A DNA stretch of 64,000 nt from Streptomyces sp. 1331.2 (GTDB lineage: Bacteria > Actinomycetota > Actinomycetes > Streptomycetales > Streptomycetaceae). Location of the stretch: positions 2,421,001 to 2,485,000 of the forward strand of contig NZ_OBMJ01000001.1 in the NCBI RefSeq assembly GCF_900199205.1. The letters run 5' to 3'. Shown here one piece after another: positions 46,901-56,057 of this stretch. The notes beneath the pieces were generated by a model that saw nothing but the letters and a program-made list of their open reading frames with translations, ran no database searches and was not told the DNA's origin. Each line of letters starts with the position of its first letter. Within the stretch, counting starts at the first letter, position 1. A program made the position numbers and the translations under genes.

Positions 46901-47122
46901 ATGCAGGCCACCGCGTTCACCTTCGACCCCGCCACCCGGGCCGGCTCCGTGCTGCTCGACGACGGGACCCCGGTGCCGTTCGACGCGGCCGCCTTCGACG
47001 CCGGCGGCCTGCGGCTGCTGCGCCCCGGCCAGCGGGTGCGGATCCGCACCGAGGGCACCGGCGAGGCCCGCCGGGTGGTCTTCGTGACCCTGCAGACCTT
47101 CCCCGACCCCGCCGAGGGCTGA
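46901..47122 (+). CDS. Small OB-fold/cold-shock-like protein
   Basis: 73-residue protein MQATAFTFDPATRAGSVLLD..., with a beta-rich pattern (GSVLLDDGTPVPFDAAAFDA, RLLRPGQRVRIRTEG, VVFVTLQTF) that resembles a shortened cold-shock OB fold. The RNP aromatic motifs of true CspA are missing, so nucleic-acid binding is uncertain. A good start (ATG at 46901) and strong codon bias support it as a gene. It lies 131 bases after cofC and converges on hupS. Confidence 0.75.
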   Translation: MQATAFTFDPATRAGSVLLDDGTPVPFDAAAFDAGGLRLLRPGQRVRIRTEGTGEARRVVFVTLQTFPDPAEG

Positions 47123-47242
47123 ACCTCCGCACCGCGGCCGCCCGACAGGACGCCCCTCCAGGGCCCCCACCGGGCAGTTCACCGTCGACGCCCCCGGCCC
47201 GCCGCACGCCGTCGAATCCTGACCGAGCGCCCGGAAACCGAA

Positions 47243-47293
47243 AGAGCCGCGGCCACCGGTCTCCGCGATGCGCGGGAGGGGTGCCGCGGCTCT
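47243..47293. terminator. Terminator between the OB-like gene and hupS
   Basis: A stem of 10 bp (AGAGCCGCGG / CCGCGGCTCT) with further pairing of GGTG/CACC past a bulge. On the minus strand it is followed by TTTC, so it ends hupS; it can also act on the plus strand. Confidence 0.7.
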
Positions 47294-47328
47294 AGGCCGA
47301 AGGCCGTCCGAGGACGGTCGCGCGGGAC

Positions 47329-48048
47329 TTACTTGGCGGTGGTCTTGCGCGCGGTGGTCTTGCGGGTGGCGGTCTTCTTCGCCGGAGCCGTCTTCTTGGC
47401 CGTGGCGGTCGCCTTCTTGGCGGTGGCCGTGGTCTTCTTGGCGGCGGCGGTGGTGGTCGCCTTCTTGGCGGCGGCGGCCGTCTTCTTGGTCGCGGTCGCC
47501 GTGGTCTTCTTGGCGGCAGCGGTGGTCTTCGCAGCGGTCTTCTTGGCGGTGGTCGCCTTCTTCGCGGCGGTGGCCGTGGTCTTCTTGGCGGCAGCCGTGG
47601 TGGTCGCCTTCTTGGCAGCGGCCTTCTTGGTGACCGGAGCGGCGGCGGCAGCGGTGGCGGAACGCTTGGTGGCGGCGCGCTTGGCGGCCGGGGTGGCGGC
47701 CACACCGGTCTTGCCCGGGGTGAGGGAGCCCTTGGGCGCCTTCTTCACCGAGGGGCCCTCCTTCGGCAGCTTCTTGCTGCCGCTGACCAGGTCCTTGAAG
47801 CCCTGGCCCGGGCGGAAGCGGGGCACCGAGGTCTTCTTGACCTTGACGCGCTCGCCGGTCTGCGGGTTGCGGGCGAAGCGCGCGGAGCGCTCCACCTTCT
47901 CGAAGGTGCCGAACCCGGTGACCGAGACCCGGTCACCGGCCACGACGGCACGGACCATGGTGTCGAGCACTGCGTCGACGGCCTCTGCGGCAGCCTTGCG
48001 ACCGCCCAGCTGCTCGGCCACCGCTTCGACAAGCTGAGCCTTGTTCAC
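47329..48048 (-). CDS. hupS: HU-family nucleoid protein with lysine-rich tail (HupS type)
   Basis: DNA-binding nucleoid protein. Residues 1-92 are a standard HU domain (MNKAQLVEAVAEQLGGRKAA, VSVTGFGTFEKVERSARFAR, NPQTGERVKVKKTSVPRFRP). After a linker, residues from about 125 to 239 are an Ala/Lys/Thr repeat tail (AAKKTTATAAKK type) resembling histone H1 tails. In S. coelicolor HupS is induced in sporulating hyphae and helps compact spore nucleoids. A -10/-35 pair lies 50-80 bases upstream and a terminator follows. Total length is 239 residues. Confidence 0.94.
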   Translation of the reverse strand: MNKAQLVEAVAEQLGGRKAAAEAVDAVLDTMVRAVVAGDRVSVTGFGTFEKVERSARFARNPQTGERVKVKKTSVPRFRPGQGFKDLVSGSKKLPKEGPSVKKAPKGSLTPGKTGVAATPAAKRAATKRSATAAAAAPVTKKAAAKKATTTAAAKKTTATAAKKATTAKKTAAKTTAAAKKTTATATKKTAAAAKKATTTAAAKKTTATAKKATATAKKTAPAKKTATRKTTARKTTAK

Positions 48049-48098
48049 GTCTTCCCCTTCGGAAACGGGCGCCGGATGATTCCATCCGTTCTTTTCGC

Positions 48099-48127
48099 AC
48101 GTTAGGTATGTATCTGCGGACTTTCAA
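48099..48127 (-). promoter_or_regulatory. Promoter of hupS
   Basis: On the minus strand: TTGAAA, a 17-base spacer, TAACGT, located 51-79 bases upstream of the hupS start. It fits a vegetative (HrdB-like) promoter. The surrounding 48080-48150 stretch is markedly less GC-rich than the average of the window. Confidence 0.55.
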
Positions 48128-48181
48128 TTACCAAACGCGCGAATCACCCTAGTGTCGCAATGGATTTGCGCGTCGGCGACC

Positions 48182-48529
48182 TCAGCCGAGCGGCGGGCGC
48201 CCCTCGTCGAGGTCATGTACAAAGCGACTCAACCGCCTTGCCGCCTCCGGAAGATCGCGCTTGGCGGTCTCGGTGACGATGAGGAGTTGACGGGTGAGAG
48301 CGGTCTTTGCATCGGCAGACACGTTCAGCGCATGCACGCGGTCGTGAGCTTGCTTCAACCGCTCGGCCACGAGCGCGTAGAGCGCTGCGACTTCCTGGTC
48401 GTCCGGCCCCTCAGCTGGCGCGGAGGTGACGTCCGGCCGATCGTCAATTCGGCGTTCGGATGGCCGGCCCATGGAGTCCTCAGCCGCGGGTTCGCCGCCC
48501 GCGTACGGAGGTTCATGGTGCCGGTGCAT
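48182..48529 (-). CDS. Conserved hypothetical small protein
   Basis: 115 residues. The N-terminal part is polar and probably disordered; the conserved-looking part is DDQEVAALYALVAERLKQAH, then LNVSADAKTALTRQLLIVTE and ETAKRDLPEAARRLSRFVHD, which predicts three or four helices without membrane segments. The start is uncertain: ATG at 48529 (MHRHHEPPYAGG) or ATG at 48472 (MGRPSERR), the latter having GAGGA just upstream. It lies between hupS and leuD on the same strand, separated from leuD by a strong hairpin. Function unknown. Confidence 0.68.
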   Translation of the reverse strand: MHRHHEPPYAGGEPAAEDSMGRPSERRIDDRPDVTSAPAEGPDDQEVAALYALVAERLKQAHDRVHALNVSADAKTALTRQLLIVTETAKRDLPEAARRLSRFVHDLDEGRPPLG

Positions 48530-48636
48530 GTACTGATTGTGCCATCTACCCGCAGTTGTACTTGCGCGGGGCCCTCTTCCGCAAAGCCAAATGGGCAATC
48601 CGGGGCGGCCCCCGGCGCTAACTCGTGCTCCGGAAC

Positions 48637-48680
48637 GCCGGATGGCCCGGCCCCCCCGAGGGGGGCGCGGGCCATCCGGC
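48637..48680 (-). terminator. Strong terminator after leuD
   Basis: A 13-bp outer stem (GCCGGATGGCCCG / CGGGCCATCCGGC) encloses an inner C/G stem. It lies 31 bases beyond the leuD stop on the minus strand. Confidence 0.8.
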
Positions 48681-48711
48681 GGATCGTCAGAATGCTTGTT
48701 CTGAAGGGAAC

Positions 48712-49308
48712 TCAGGCGACCGGCAGGGTACGGGGCTTGAACGCCGGGCGGGTCGCCTCGAAGGCCGCGATGTCGGCCTCGTTCTGCAGCGTGATGCTGA
48801 TGTCGTCCAGGCCGTTGAGCAGCCGCCACCGGACGTTGTCGTCCAGTTCGAAGGCCGCCGTGACGCCTTCGGCCCGCACTTCGCGTGCCTCCAGGTCAAC
48901 GGTGATCTCGGCCGAAGGGTCACTCTCGGTGAGCACCCAGAGCTGCTCCACGGTCTCCTGCGGCAGGACGACCGTGAGCAGGCCGTTCTTCAGCGAGTTG
49001 CCCCGGAAGATGTCGGCGAAGCGGGACGAGATGACCGCGTGGAAGCCGTAGTTCTGCAGGGCCCAGACGGCGTGCTCGCGGGAGGAGCCGGTGCCGAACT
49101 CGGGGCCGGCCACCAGGACCGTGGCGCCCTGCCGCTCGGGCCGGTTGAGGACGAACGACTCGTCCTTGCGCCAGGCCTCGAACAGCCCGTCCTCGAAACC
49201 GGATCGGGTGACCTTCTTGAGCCAGTGGGCCGGGATGATCTGGTCGGTGTCCACGTTGCTGCGGCGCAGCGGGACGGCCCGGCCGGTGTGGGTGGTGAAC
49301 TTCTCCAT
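48712..49308 (-). CDS. leuD: 3-isopropylmalate dehydratase small subunit
   Basis: Small subunit of isopropylmalate isomerase in leucine synthesis. The 198 residues have [40 protein letters not shown], the substrate loop [20 protein letters not shown] and [14 protein letters not shown], as expected for LeuD. It follows leuC after three bases, so the two are co-translated. A strong terminator closes the operon. Confidence 0.97.
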   Translation of the reverse strand: MEKFTTHTGRAVPLRRSNVDTDQIIPAHWLKKVTRSGFEDGLFEAWRKDESFVLNRPERQGATVLVAGPEFGTGSSREHAVWALQNYGFHAVISSRFADIFRGNSLKNGLLTVVLPQETVEQLWVLTESDPSAEITVDLEAREVRAEGVTAAFELDDNVRWRLLNGLDDISITLQNEADIAAFEATRPAFKPRTLPVA

Positions 49309-49311
49309 GGC

Positions 49312-50751
<1,440 letters not shown>

Positions 50752-50967
50752 CGGATTCCCTCCAGCCGGCCGCGGTGCCGGCCTTCTCGTGTCGTCGAGG
50801 TCGAAGCGTGCGCCGCCCAGTGCGGGGGCACCTTCGCACGACCTGCACGCCGGATCGCTGTCCACGATGCGGACACTCGGACGAGGCCGCATCCTGGTTG
50901 TCTCCCGGGCTGCTGCTATCCAGAGTGGCGCTTTTCCGGCGAGATTGAACTTGCGTCTCGCGGACTG

Positions 50968-50979
50968 AGACTGCAGTCT
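50968..50979. promoter_or_regulatory. 12-bp palindrome at the ndgR start, candidate operator
   Basis: AGACTGCAGTCT is a perfect palindrome ending six bases before the ndgR ATG. An overlapping GTCTC-N7-GAGAC repeat lies at 50955-50971. IclR regulators bind such short palindromes, so autoregulation and control of leuCD by NdgR is a reasonable inference. No footprint is implied. Confidence 0.5.
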
Positions 50980-50985
50980 TAGGGC

Positions 50986-51699
50986 ATGGACAACACTAGC
51001 GGCGTCGGCGTTCTCGACAAGGCCGCTCTGGTGCTGAGCGCACTGGAGTCGGGCCCCGCCACGTTGGCGGGGCTGGTCGCCGCCACCGGTCTGGCGCGCC
51101 CCACGGCCCACAGACTCGCCGTCGCACTCGAACACCACCGTCTGGTCACCAGGGACATGCAGGGGCGTTTCATCCTCGGCCCCCGCCTGTCCGAACTCTC
51201 CGCCGCGGCGGGCGAGGACCGGCTGCTCGCCACCGCGGGCCCGGTCCTGACCCACCTGCGCGACGTCACCGGCGAGAGCGCACAGCTCTACCGCCGCCAG
51301 GGCGAGATGCGGATCTGCGTCGCCGCCGCCGAGCGGCTCTCCGGCCTGCGGGACACCGTCCCGGTCGGCAGCACCCTGCCGATGAAGGCCGGCTCGGCCG
51401 CCCAGGTCCTGCTGGCCTGGGAGGAGCCCGAGCGGCTCCACCGCGGCCTCCAGGGCGCCCGCTTCACCGCCACCGCGCTGAGCGGCGTCCGGCGGCGCGG
51501 CTGGGCCCAGTCGATCGGCGAGCGGGAGCCGGGCGTCGCGTCCGTCTCCGCGCCCGTCCGCGGCCCCTCCAACCGCGTGGTGGCCGCCGTCTCCGTCTCC
51601 GGCCCGATCGAGCGGCTGACCCGCCACCCGGGCCGCCTGCACGCCCAGGCCATCATCGAGGCCGCGAACCGGCTCACCGAGGCCCTCCGCCGCAGCTGA
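50986..51699 (+). CDS. ndgR: IclR-family regulator NdgR (AreB-like)
   Basis: 237-residue IclR regulator. N-terminal winged helix: [41 protein letters not shown]-terminal effector domain: [57 protein letters not shown]. Members at this position in Streptomyces (NdgR/AreB) control leucine genes and link amino acid supply to antibiotic production. It is divergent from leuC, with a palindrome next to its start, and is followed by a 17-bp terminator. Confidence 0.94.
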   Translation: MDNTSGVGVLDKAALVLSALESGPATLAGLVAATGLARPTAHRLAVALEHHRLVTRDMQGRFILGPRLSELSAAAGEDRLLATAGPVLTHLRDVTGESAQLYRRQGEMRICVAAAERLSGLRDTVPVGSTLPMKAGSAAQVLLAWEEPERLHRGLQGARFTATALSGVRRRGWAQSIGEREPGVASVSAPVRGPSNRVVAAVSVSGPIERLTRHPGRLHAQAIIEAANRLTEALRRS

Positions 51700-51764
51700 C
51701 CCCCGCTGCCCGGGGCGAATCCCCCACCCACCCCTTTCCCTCACCCACTCCCCCACCGAAAACG

Positions 51765-51802
51765 CAGAAGGGCCCCGCTCGGAATCGAGCGGGGCCCTTC
51801 TG
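51765..51802 (+). terminator. Strong terminator after ndgR
   Basis: Perfect 17-bp stem (CAGAAGGGCCCCGCTCG and its complement) with the 4-base loop GAAT, 65 bases past the ndgR stop. It is followed by TGGG rather than a T tract. Confidence 0.88.
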
Positions 51803-51821
51803 GGCATTCACGGCACAAAGC

Positions 51822-51848
51822 AAAAAAGGCCCCGGGAACCGGGGCCTT
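51822..51848 (-). terminator. Intrinsic terminator of the tRNA operon
   Basis: On the minus strand: AAGGCCCCGG, loop TTC, CCGGGGCC then a run of six T. This textbook terminator lies 11 bases beyond the 3' end of the last tRNA-Gln. Confidence 0.92.
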
Positions 51849-51858
51849 CAATTTCTGG

Positions 51859-51930
51859 CTGGGGTACCAGGACTCGAACCTAGACTAAATGAACCAGAAT
51901 CACTCGTGCTGCCAATTACACCATACCCCA
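51859..51930 (-). tRNA. tRNA-Gln (CTG)
   Basis: 72-base cloverleaf on the minus strand starting TGGGGTATGG, with anticodon loop TTCTGGT (anticodon CTG, reads CAG) and T arm GGTTCGAGTCC. CCA is encoded directly after the discriminator G. Last gene of a five-tRNA unit. Confidence 0.95.
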
Positions 51931-51996
51931 ACACAAAGCAAGGGCCGATGGGCACATCCTTGAAAAGGACACAGCCACCGGCTTCCTGCTCTGAAG

Positions 51997-52069
51997 TACC
52001 CCCGACCGGATTCGAACCGGCGCTACTGCCGTGAGAGGGCAGCGTGCTAGGCCGCTACACAACGGGGGC
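51997..52069 (-). tRNA. tRNA-Glu (CTC), copy 3 in transcription order
   Basis: 73-base tRNA starting GCCCCCGTTG, anticodon stem-loop CTGCC-CTCTCAC-GGCAG (anticodon CTC, reads GAG), T arm GGTTCGAATCC. Identical to the two copies upstream. CCA is not encoded. Confidence 0.95.
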
Positions 52070-52095
52070 TTCCTGGCGATCCCTTGCGGGATCCG

Positions 52096-52168
52096 TACCC
52101 CCGACCGGATTCGAACCGGCGCTACTGCCGTGAGAGGGCAGCGTGCTAGGCCGCTACACAACGGGGGC
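52096..52168 (-). tRNA. tRNA-Glu (CTC), middle copy
   Basis: Identical to the neighbouring tRNA-Glu genes. The 26-27 base spacers on each side contain GATCCC-TTGC-GGGATC, a small perfect hairpin that may guide transcript processing. Confidence 0.95.
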
Positions 52169-52195
52169 TTTCCAGGTGATCCCTTGCGGGATCCG

Positions 52196-52268
52196 TACCC
52201 CCGACCGGATTCGAACCGGCGCTACTGCCGTGAGAGGGCAGCGTGCTAGGCCGCTACACAACGGGGGC
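52196..52268 (-). tRNA. tRNA-Glu (CTC), first copy
   Basis: Identical to the two following copies; the distance to the middle copy is exactly 100 bases, as expected from tandem duplication of gene plus spacer. Confidence 0.95.
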
Positions 52269-52321
52269 TTGATCTTCGTTTGTACTGCGATGCCGCGGAT
52301 CTTGCGAACTGCGGTACTGCG

Positions 52322-52393
52322 CTGGGGTACCAGGACTCGAACCTAGACTAAATGAACCAGAATCACTCGTGCTGCCAATTACACCATACCCCA
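52322..52393 (-). tRNA. tRNA-Gln (CTG), operon-proximal copy
   Basis: The 72-base body is identical to the copy at 51859-51930, but the base sequence after the discriminator is not CCA, so this copy needs CCA addition. It is the first tRNA after the promoter at 52501-52529. Confidence 0.95.
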
Positions 52394-52500
52394 CCAGAGT
52401 TGACCCTCGTCGGGATCTTCCCAGGCGCTGCGCCTCTCGTTCGGTCCCGGCGGGGGGCTTTCGCTCCCTCGTCCGTTCCCTCCCGGGCGGCGCAGAAAGA

Positions 52501-52529
52501 ACATTACCCGACGTCGGCCCTGGCTCCAA
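52501..52529 (-). promoter_or_regulatory. Promoter of the Gln/Glu tRNA operon
   Basis: On the minus strand: TTGGAG, 17-base spacer, TAATGT, about 108 bases upstream of the first tRNA-Gln. The spacing and position fit a single vegetative promoter for all five tRNAs. It lies in the gap below gltX. Confidence 0.55.
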
Positions 52530-52581
52530 AATCGATAACCCCAGGCAGCGGCCGGGAGACCGGCAGATGGCCTCCGGGTAC

Positions 52582-52614
52582 GCCGCGGGCCCGGCACGAA
52601 GCCGGGCCCGCGGC
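52582..52614 (-). terminator. Terminator after gltX
   Basis: Perfect 14-bp stem (GCCGCGGGCCCGGC / GCCGGGCCCGCGGC) with loop ACGAA, 16 bases past the gltX stop on the minus strand, upstream of the tRNA promoter. Confidence 0.85.
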
Positions 52615-52630
52615 CTGCTCAGCGGCCCGC

Positions 52631-54130
52631 TCAGGCGGCCGGCAGGGCGTCCAGGGCGGAGCGCAGGCGGCGCAGCGTCTCGGGGCGGCCCAGCAGCTCC
52701 ATGGACTCGAACAGCGGCGGCGAGACCCGGCGGCCGGTGACGGCCACCCGCAGCGGCGTGAAGGCGAACTTGGGCTTGATGCCCAGGCCCTCCACCAGCG
52801 CCGCCCGCAGCGCGGCCTGGATCGGCTCCGGGGTGAAGTCCGCGAGCTCCTCCAGCGCCTTGATGCTGGCCTCCAGCACCGGGCGGGCGTCCGCGGTCAG
52901 CACCTTGGCGGCGTCGTCCGGGTCGAGGGCGAAGTCCTCCGGCGCCACGAACAGGAAGCCGGCCATGTTCACGATCTCGCTCAGCACGACCATCCGCTCC
53001 TGGGTGAGCGGCGCGACCTTGGCGAGCACGTCCAGCTGCTCGGCGGTCGGCTCGGCCGGCAGCAGCCCGGCGTTCTGCAGGAAGGGCACCAGGCGCGCGG
53101 CGAAGTCCTCCGGGGCCAGCCGGCGGACGTGCTCGGCGTTGATCGCCTCGCACTTCTTCAGGTCGAAGCGGGCCGGGTTGGCGTTCACCTTGGCGACGTC
53201 GAAGGCGGCGACCATCTCGTCCATGTCGAACAGGTCGCGGTCCTCGGCCAGCGACCAGCCCAGCAGGGACAGGTAGTTGAGCAGGCCCTCACGGATGAAG
53301 CCGCGCTCGCGGTACATGTTGAGCGAGGACTGCGGGTCGCGCTTGGAGAGCTTCTTGTTGCCCTCGCCCATCACGTACGGCAGGTGGCCGAAGCGCGGGG
53401 TGAGGCCCGCGCCGACGCCGATCTCGGCGAGCGCGGCGTACAGCGCGATCTGCCGCGGGGTGGAGGAGAGCAGGTCCTCGCCGCGCAGCACGTGGGTGAT
53501 GCCCATCAGGGCGTCGTCCACCGGGTTGACCAGGGTGTACAGCGGGGCGCCGTTGGCCCGGACGATGCCGTAGTCCGGCACGTTCTCCGGCTCGAAGGTG
53601 AGCGTGCCGCGCACCAGGTCGTCGAAGCTGATGGTCTTGTCGGGCATCCGGAAGCGCAGGATCGGCTCGCGCTTCTCCAGCTTGTAGACGGCGACCTGGT
53701 CGTCCGTCAGGTCCCGGCAGTGGCCGTCGTAGCCGGAGGGCTTGCCGGCCGCGCGGGCGGCCTCGCGGCGGGCGTCCAGCTCCTCGGTGCTGCAGTAGCA
53801 GTGGTAGGCGTGGCCGGCCTCGTGCAGGCGGCGGGCGACGTCGGCGTAGATGTCCATCCGCTGCGACTGCCGGTACGGCGCGTGCGGGCCGCCGACCTCC
53901 GGGCCCTCGTCCCAGTCGAGGCCGAGCCAGCGCATGGCCTCCAGCAGCTGCTCGTACGACTCCTCGGAGTCGCGGGCGGAGTCGGTGTCCTCGATCCGGA
54001 AGACCATGGTGCCGCCGGTGTGGCGGGCGTAGGCCCAGTTGAAGAGGGCCGTACGGACCATGCCCACGTGGGGGTTGCCGGTCGGGGACGGACAGAAGCG
54101 AACCCGGACGGCCGGGTCAGTGTTAGCCAC
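52631..54130 (-). CDS. gltX: Glutamate--tRNA ligase
   Basis: Class I synthetase that charges tRNA-Glu, and in actinobacteria normally also tRNA-Gln before amidation by GatCAB. The 499 residues show the HIGH-type motif [15 protein letters not shown] (HVG variant), [20 protein letters not shown], and the KMSKS-type motif [11 protein letters not shown] (KLSKR). It overlaps the upstream FAH gene's stop by 8 bases. Its substrates, tRNA-Glu and tRNA-Gln, are encoded immediately downstream on the same strand. Confidence 0.97.
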   Translation of the reverse strand: MANTDPAVRVRFCPSPTGNPHVGMVRTALFNWAYARHTGGTMVFRIEDTDSARDSEESYEQLLEAMRWLGLDWDEGPEVGGPHAPYRQSQRMDIYADVARRLHEAGHAYHCYCSTEELDARREAARAAGKPSGYDGHCRDLTDDQVAVYKLEKREPILRFRMPDKTISFDDLVRGTLTFEPENVPDYGIVRANGAPLYTLVNPVDDALMGITHVLRGEDLLSSTPRQIALYAALAEIGVGAGLTPRFGHLPYVMGEGNKKLSKRDPQSSLNMYRERGFIREGLLNYLSLLGWSLAEDRDLFDMDEMVAAFDVAKVNANPARFDLKKCEAINAEHVRRLAPEDFAARLVPFLQNAGLLPAEPTAEQLDVLAKVAPLTQERMVVLSEIVNMAGFLFVAPEDFALDPDDAAKVLTADARPVLEASIKALEELADFTPEPIQAALRAALVEGLGIKPKFAFTPLRVAVTGRRVSPPLFESMELLGRPETLRRLRSALDALPAA

Positions 54131-54923
54131 GCTTGATCACCTTGTTGGTGAGAGTGCCGATGCCTTCGATGGAGACGGCGACCTCGTCGCCGACGTTGAG
54201 GGGGCCCACCCCTGCGGGCGTGCCGGTGAGGATGACGTCGCCGGGCAGCAGCGTCATGGCCTCGGAGATGTGGACGATCAGCTCGGCGACCGAGCGGAGC
54301 ATCAGGGAGGTGCGGCCGGTCTGCCGCAGCTCGCCGTTGACCGTGCAGGTGACGGCCAGGTCGCTCGGGTCCAGGTCGGTCTCGATCCACGGGCCCAGCG
54401 GGCAGGAGGTGTCGAAGCCCTTGGCCCGGGCCCACTGGCCCTCGCGCTGCTGGACGTCCCGGGCGGTGACGTCGTTGGCGCAGGTGTAGCCGAGGATCAC
54501 CTCGGGCACCCGGTCCAGCGGCACCTCGCGGCACATCCGGCCGATCACCACGGCGAGTTCGGCCTCGTGCTGGACGTCCGAGGAGAACGGCGGGTACGCG
54601 ATGCTCTCGGTCGGGCCGACGACCGCGGTGGACGGCTTGAAGAAGGTGAGCGGGACGTCCGGGACCTCGTTGCCCAGCTCGGCGGCGTGCGCCGCGTAGT
54701 TGCGGCCGACCGCCACGATCTTGTTCGGGAGCATCGGGCTCAGCAGCCGGACGTCCTGGAGGCGGTAGCTCTCGCCGGTGGGCTGGGGCTGGCCGAACGG
54801 GTGGCCGGCCAGCGCGTGGACGACCATCGACTCGGGCTGGGAAGGATCGCCCTCCACCACGCCGAAGGAGACGCTGCCGGCGGCAGGACTCCCTTCCCGG
54901 ACGGAAAACCTGGCAATGCGCAC
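54123..54923 (-). CDS. Fumarylacetoacetate hydrolase family protein
   Basis: 266-residue FAH-fold hydrolase/isomerase. Core motifs: [37 protein letters not shown], the metal ligands in [18 protein letters not shown] (His, Glu), [20 protein letters not shown], and [20 protein letters not shown] near the end. Such proteins act on acylpyruvates, oxaloacetate or catechol-pathway products; the substrate cannot be told. GTG at 54923 (VRIARFSV) is preferred, with GAGGGG upstream. It forms an operon with gltX, whose start lies inside its last codons. Confidence 0.9.
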   Translation of the reverse strand: MRIARFSVREGSPAAGSVSFGVVEGDPSQPESMVVHALAGHPFGQPQPTGESYRLQDVRLLSPMLPNKIVAVGRNYAAHAAELGNEVPDVPLTFFKPSTAVVGPTESIAYPPFSSDVQHEAELAVVIGRMCREVPLDRVPEVILGYTCANDVTARDVQQREGQWARAKGFDTSCPLGPWIETDLDPSDLAVTCTVNGELRQTGRTSLMLRSVAELIVHISEAMTLLPGDVILTGTPAGVGPLNVGDEVAVSIEGIGTLTNKVIKRG

Positions 54924-55082
54924 GGCTGGGCTACCCCTCGCTTCGTCGGCCGCCCGGGGCGCGCCCGGGCGCTGGTCGGGCCCCCCGCCCGCGGTGGGCG
55001 CGGCCCCGTCAATCGGCCTCCAGGCTATCGCGTGGGGCCCTGGCTGACCGCTTTGCTCCCGTTTGGCCCAGTCTGACCCGCT

Positions 55083-55199
55083 CCGAGCCGAAGGGGTGCG
55101 CCGGTGCCGAAAGCGAGAGCGCGAGGGAGCGACGCAGGAGCGAGGGAGCGCCGACCGTCGGCGCCGGGTCAGAGCGCCCCGGAGGCGAGTGGGCGAGAA
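55083..55199. repeat. Dispersed intergenic repeat, single copy
   Basis: About 117 bp that share two blocks with the tandem repeat at 61444-61705: a left block (CCGAGCCGAAGGGG then GCGCCGGTGCCGAAAG) and a right block (GACCGTCGGC, CCGGGTC, AGCGCCCCGGAGGCGAGTG). The middle is purine-rich and diverged. Both loci have a long perfect hairpin on the right side. Confidence 0.8.
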
Positions 55200-55201
55200 C
55201 A

Positions 55202-55243
55202 CCGAGAGCGCCGCCGTCACGTTGGTGACGGCGGCGCTCTCGG
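55202..55243 (-). terminator. 19-bp perfect hairpin after the 72-residue gene
   Basis: CCGAGAGCGCCGCCGTCAC and its complement with the loop GTTG, the longest perfect stem in the window. It begins 17 bases past the small gene's stop on the minus strand and can also act on the plus strand. Confidence 0.88.
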
Positions 55244-55259
55244 GGAACGCGCTGGGGGG

Positions 55260-55478
55260 TCAGTCCGCCAGGACGACGACCGGGGCGACCATCAGCTGGG
55301 TGCGTCGCGGGTTGGCCGTGACGGCCGGCAGCTCGGTGCCGTAGGTCACGACGTCCTCGGGCTTGCGGGCGCCCGGGATCTTGCTGAAGTCCTCGACCGA
55401 GGCCAGCGTCGTCCGGCGCGGGTTCGCCGTGGAGCGGCAGGACAGCGTGGACTTGGTGGCGTTCTTCGCCTGGGACAT
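55260..55478 (-). CDS. 72-residue protein with a duplicated TANPRRT motif, function unknown
   Basis: Not a family I recognise. The protein is MSQAKNATKSTLSCRSTANP..., with TANPRRT at residues 17-23 and again at 54-60; the two copies use different codons, so the peptide and not the DNA is conserved. It has one Cys, no membrane segment, and ends LMVAPVVVLAD. Third positions are almost all G or C, a GAGGTG ribosome site lies six bases before the ATG, and a 19-bp hairpin follows, all supporting a real gene. It is divergent from the cvnA conservon across a 579-base control region. A precursor peptide or regulatory peptide is possible, but no modifying enzyme is nearby. Confidence 0.72.
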   Translation of the reverse strand: MSQAKNATKSTLSCRSTANPRRTTLASVEDFSKIPGARKPEDVVTYGTELPAVTANPRRTQLMVAPVVVLAD

Positions 55479-55651
55479 CGAGAGCACCTCGTGGTCGCGG
55501 CCGGGCGGGATCCCGAGGGACCGGCACCGACGTGATGGATTCCGATTGATTCGGAGGGGTTCTGGGCAGGCTGATCGGGGCCGTGCTCCGGAGACAGCCA
55601 GGTTACGAGATCTCTTTCCACAGAGGCCGTGACCAAAGCTACACATTAGTC

Positions 55652-55667
55652 TGTGATTTTGCTCACA
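55652..55667. promoter_or_regulatory. CRP-type site TGTGA-N6-TCACA
   Basis: A perfect TGTGA-N6-TCACA palindrome, the classical CRP consensus and close to the GTG-N8-CAC sites reported for streptomycete Crp. An overlapping ATTTTG-N4-CAAAAT repeat (55656-55671) shares it. It lies about 175 bases upstream of the 72-residue gene and about 390 upstream of cvnA. Confidence 0.55.
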
Positions 55668-55690
55668 AAATACCGAGCGAAACTCAGATA

Positions 55691-55731
55691 TCCGACATAT
55701 CGCCGCATCGGAATTTTCCGACATATCGGCG
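55691..55731. promoter_or_regulatory. Nested palindrome and direct repeat, candidate operator
   Basis: Two 15-bp direct repeats (TCCGACATATCGCCG and TCCGACATATCGGCG, 26 bases apart) flank the perfect palindrome TCGGAATTTTCCGA, and outer CGCCG/CGGCG arms also pair. The density of symmetry in an AT-rich stretch suggests a protein-binding site. Confidence 0.55.
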
Positions 55732-56057
55732 GTAACGGGCATTCCGGAAGGTCTGTGACTCTTTTCGATCTAGGGTCCGCTTGGCATGTATCCGGCGAGT
55801 GTCCGAAAAAGGCGGTATTCCGGTCCGGTTACCGCACAGTCAGTGAGGTCGCACAAGCGGTCGGTAGCGCCGGGCGCCGGGTTCCGGCGGCCCTTGTTGG
55901 GATTCCCCGGCTGTGCTGGAATGCGACGGACCGTGGGTAGGGAGTGGTCCACCCCGGTGACCCGCTCTCCCGGACCGGCCGGGGGGCGGATGGAAACTCG
56001 ACACCGTCCAGGCCGTGGCGACGCGGCGGGACGCCCGGTCCAGAGGTTGCGACGCCA

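Larger units (their letters stand above)
54924..55259. other. Intergenic region with dispersed repeat and hairpin
   Basis: 336 bases. It must hold the promoter of the FAH-gltX unit. From 55083 to 55199 it carries one copy of the dispersed repeat described separately, followed directly by the 19-bp hairpin at 55202-55243. No coding frame is supported. Confidence 0.6.
55479..56057. other. Divergent control region of the conservon and the 72-residue gene
   Basis: 579 bases, with a markedly AT-richer core from about 55610 to 55800. It carries the TGTGA-N6-TCACA site and the nested palindrome listed separately. Open frames in it continue from neighbours and are not supported. Promoter hexamers could not be placed with confidence. 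Confidence 0.65.

Noticed and set aside
50752..50985. Leucine attenuator leader peptide before leuC
   Set aside because: No short frame with a run of Leu codons on the minus strand in the leader.
55260..55478. Calling the 72-residue protein a RiPP precursor
   Set aside because: No modifying enzyme, protease or transporter is adjacent and it has a single Cys; kept as unknown.
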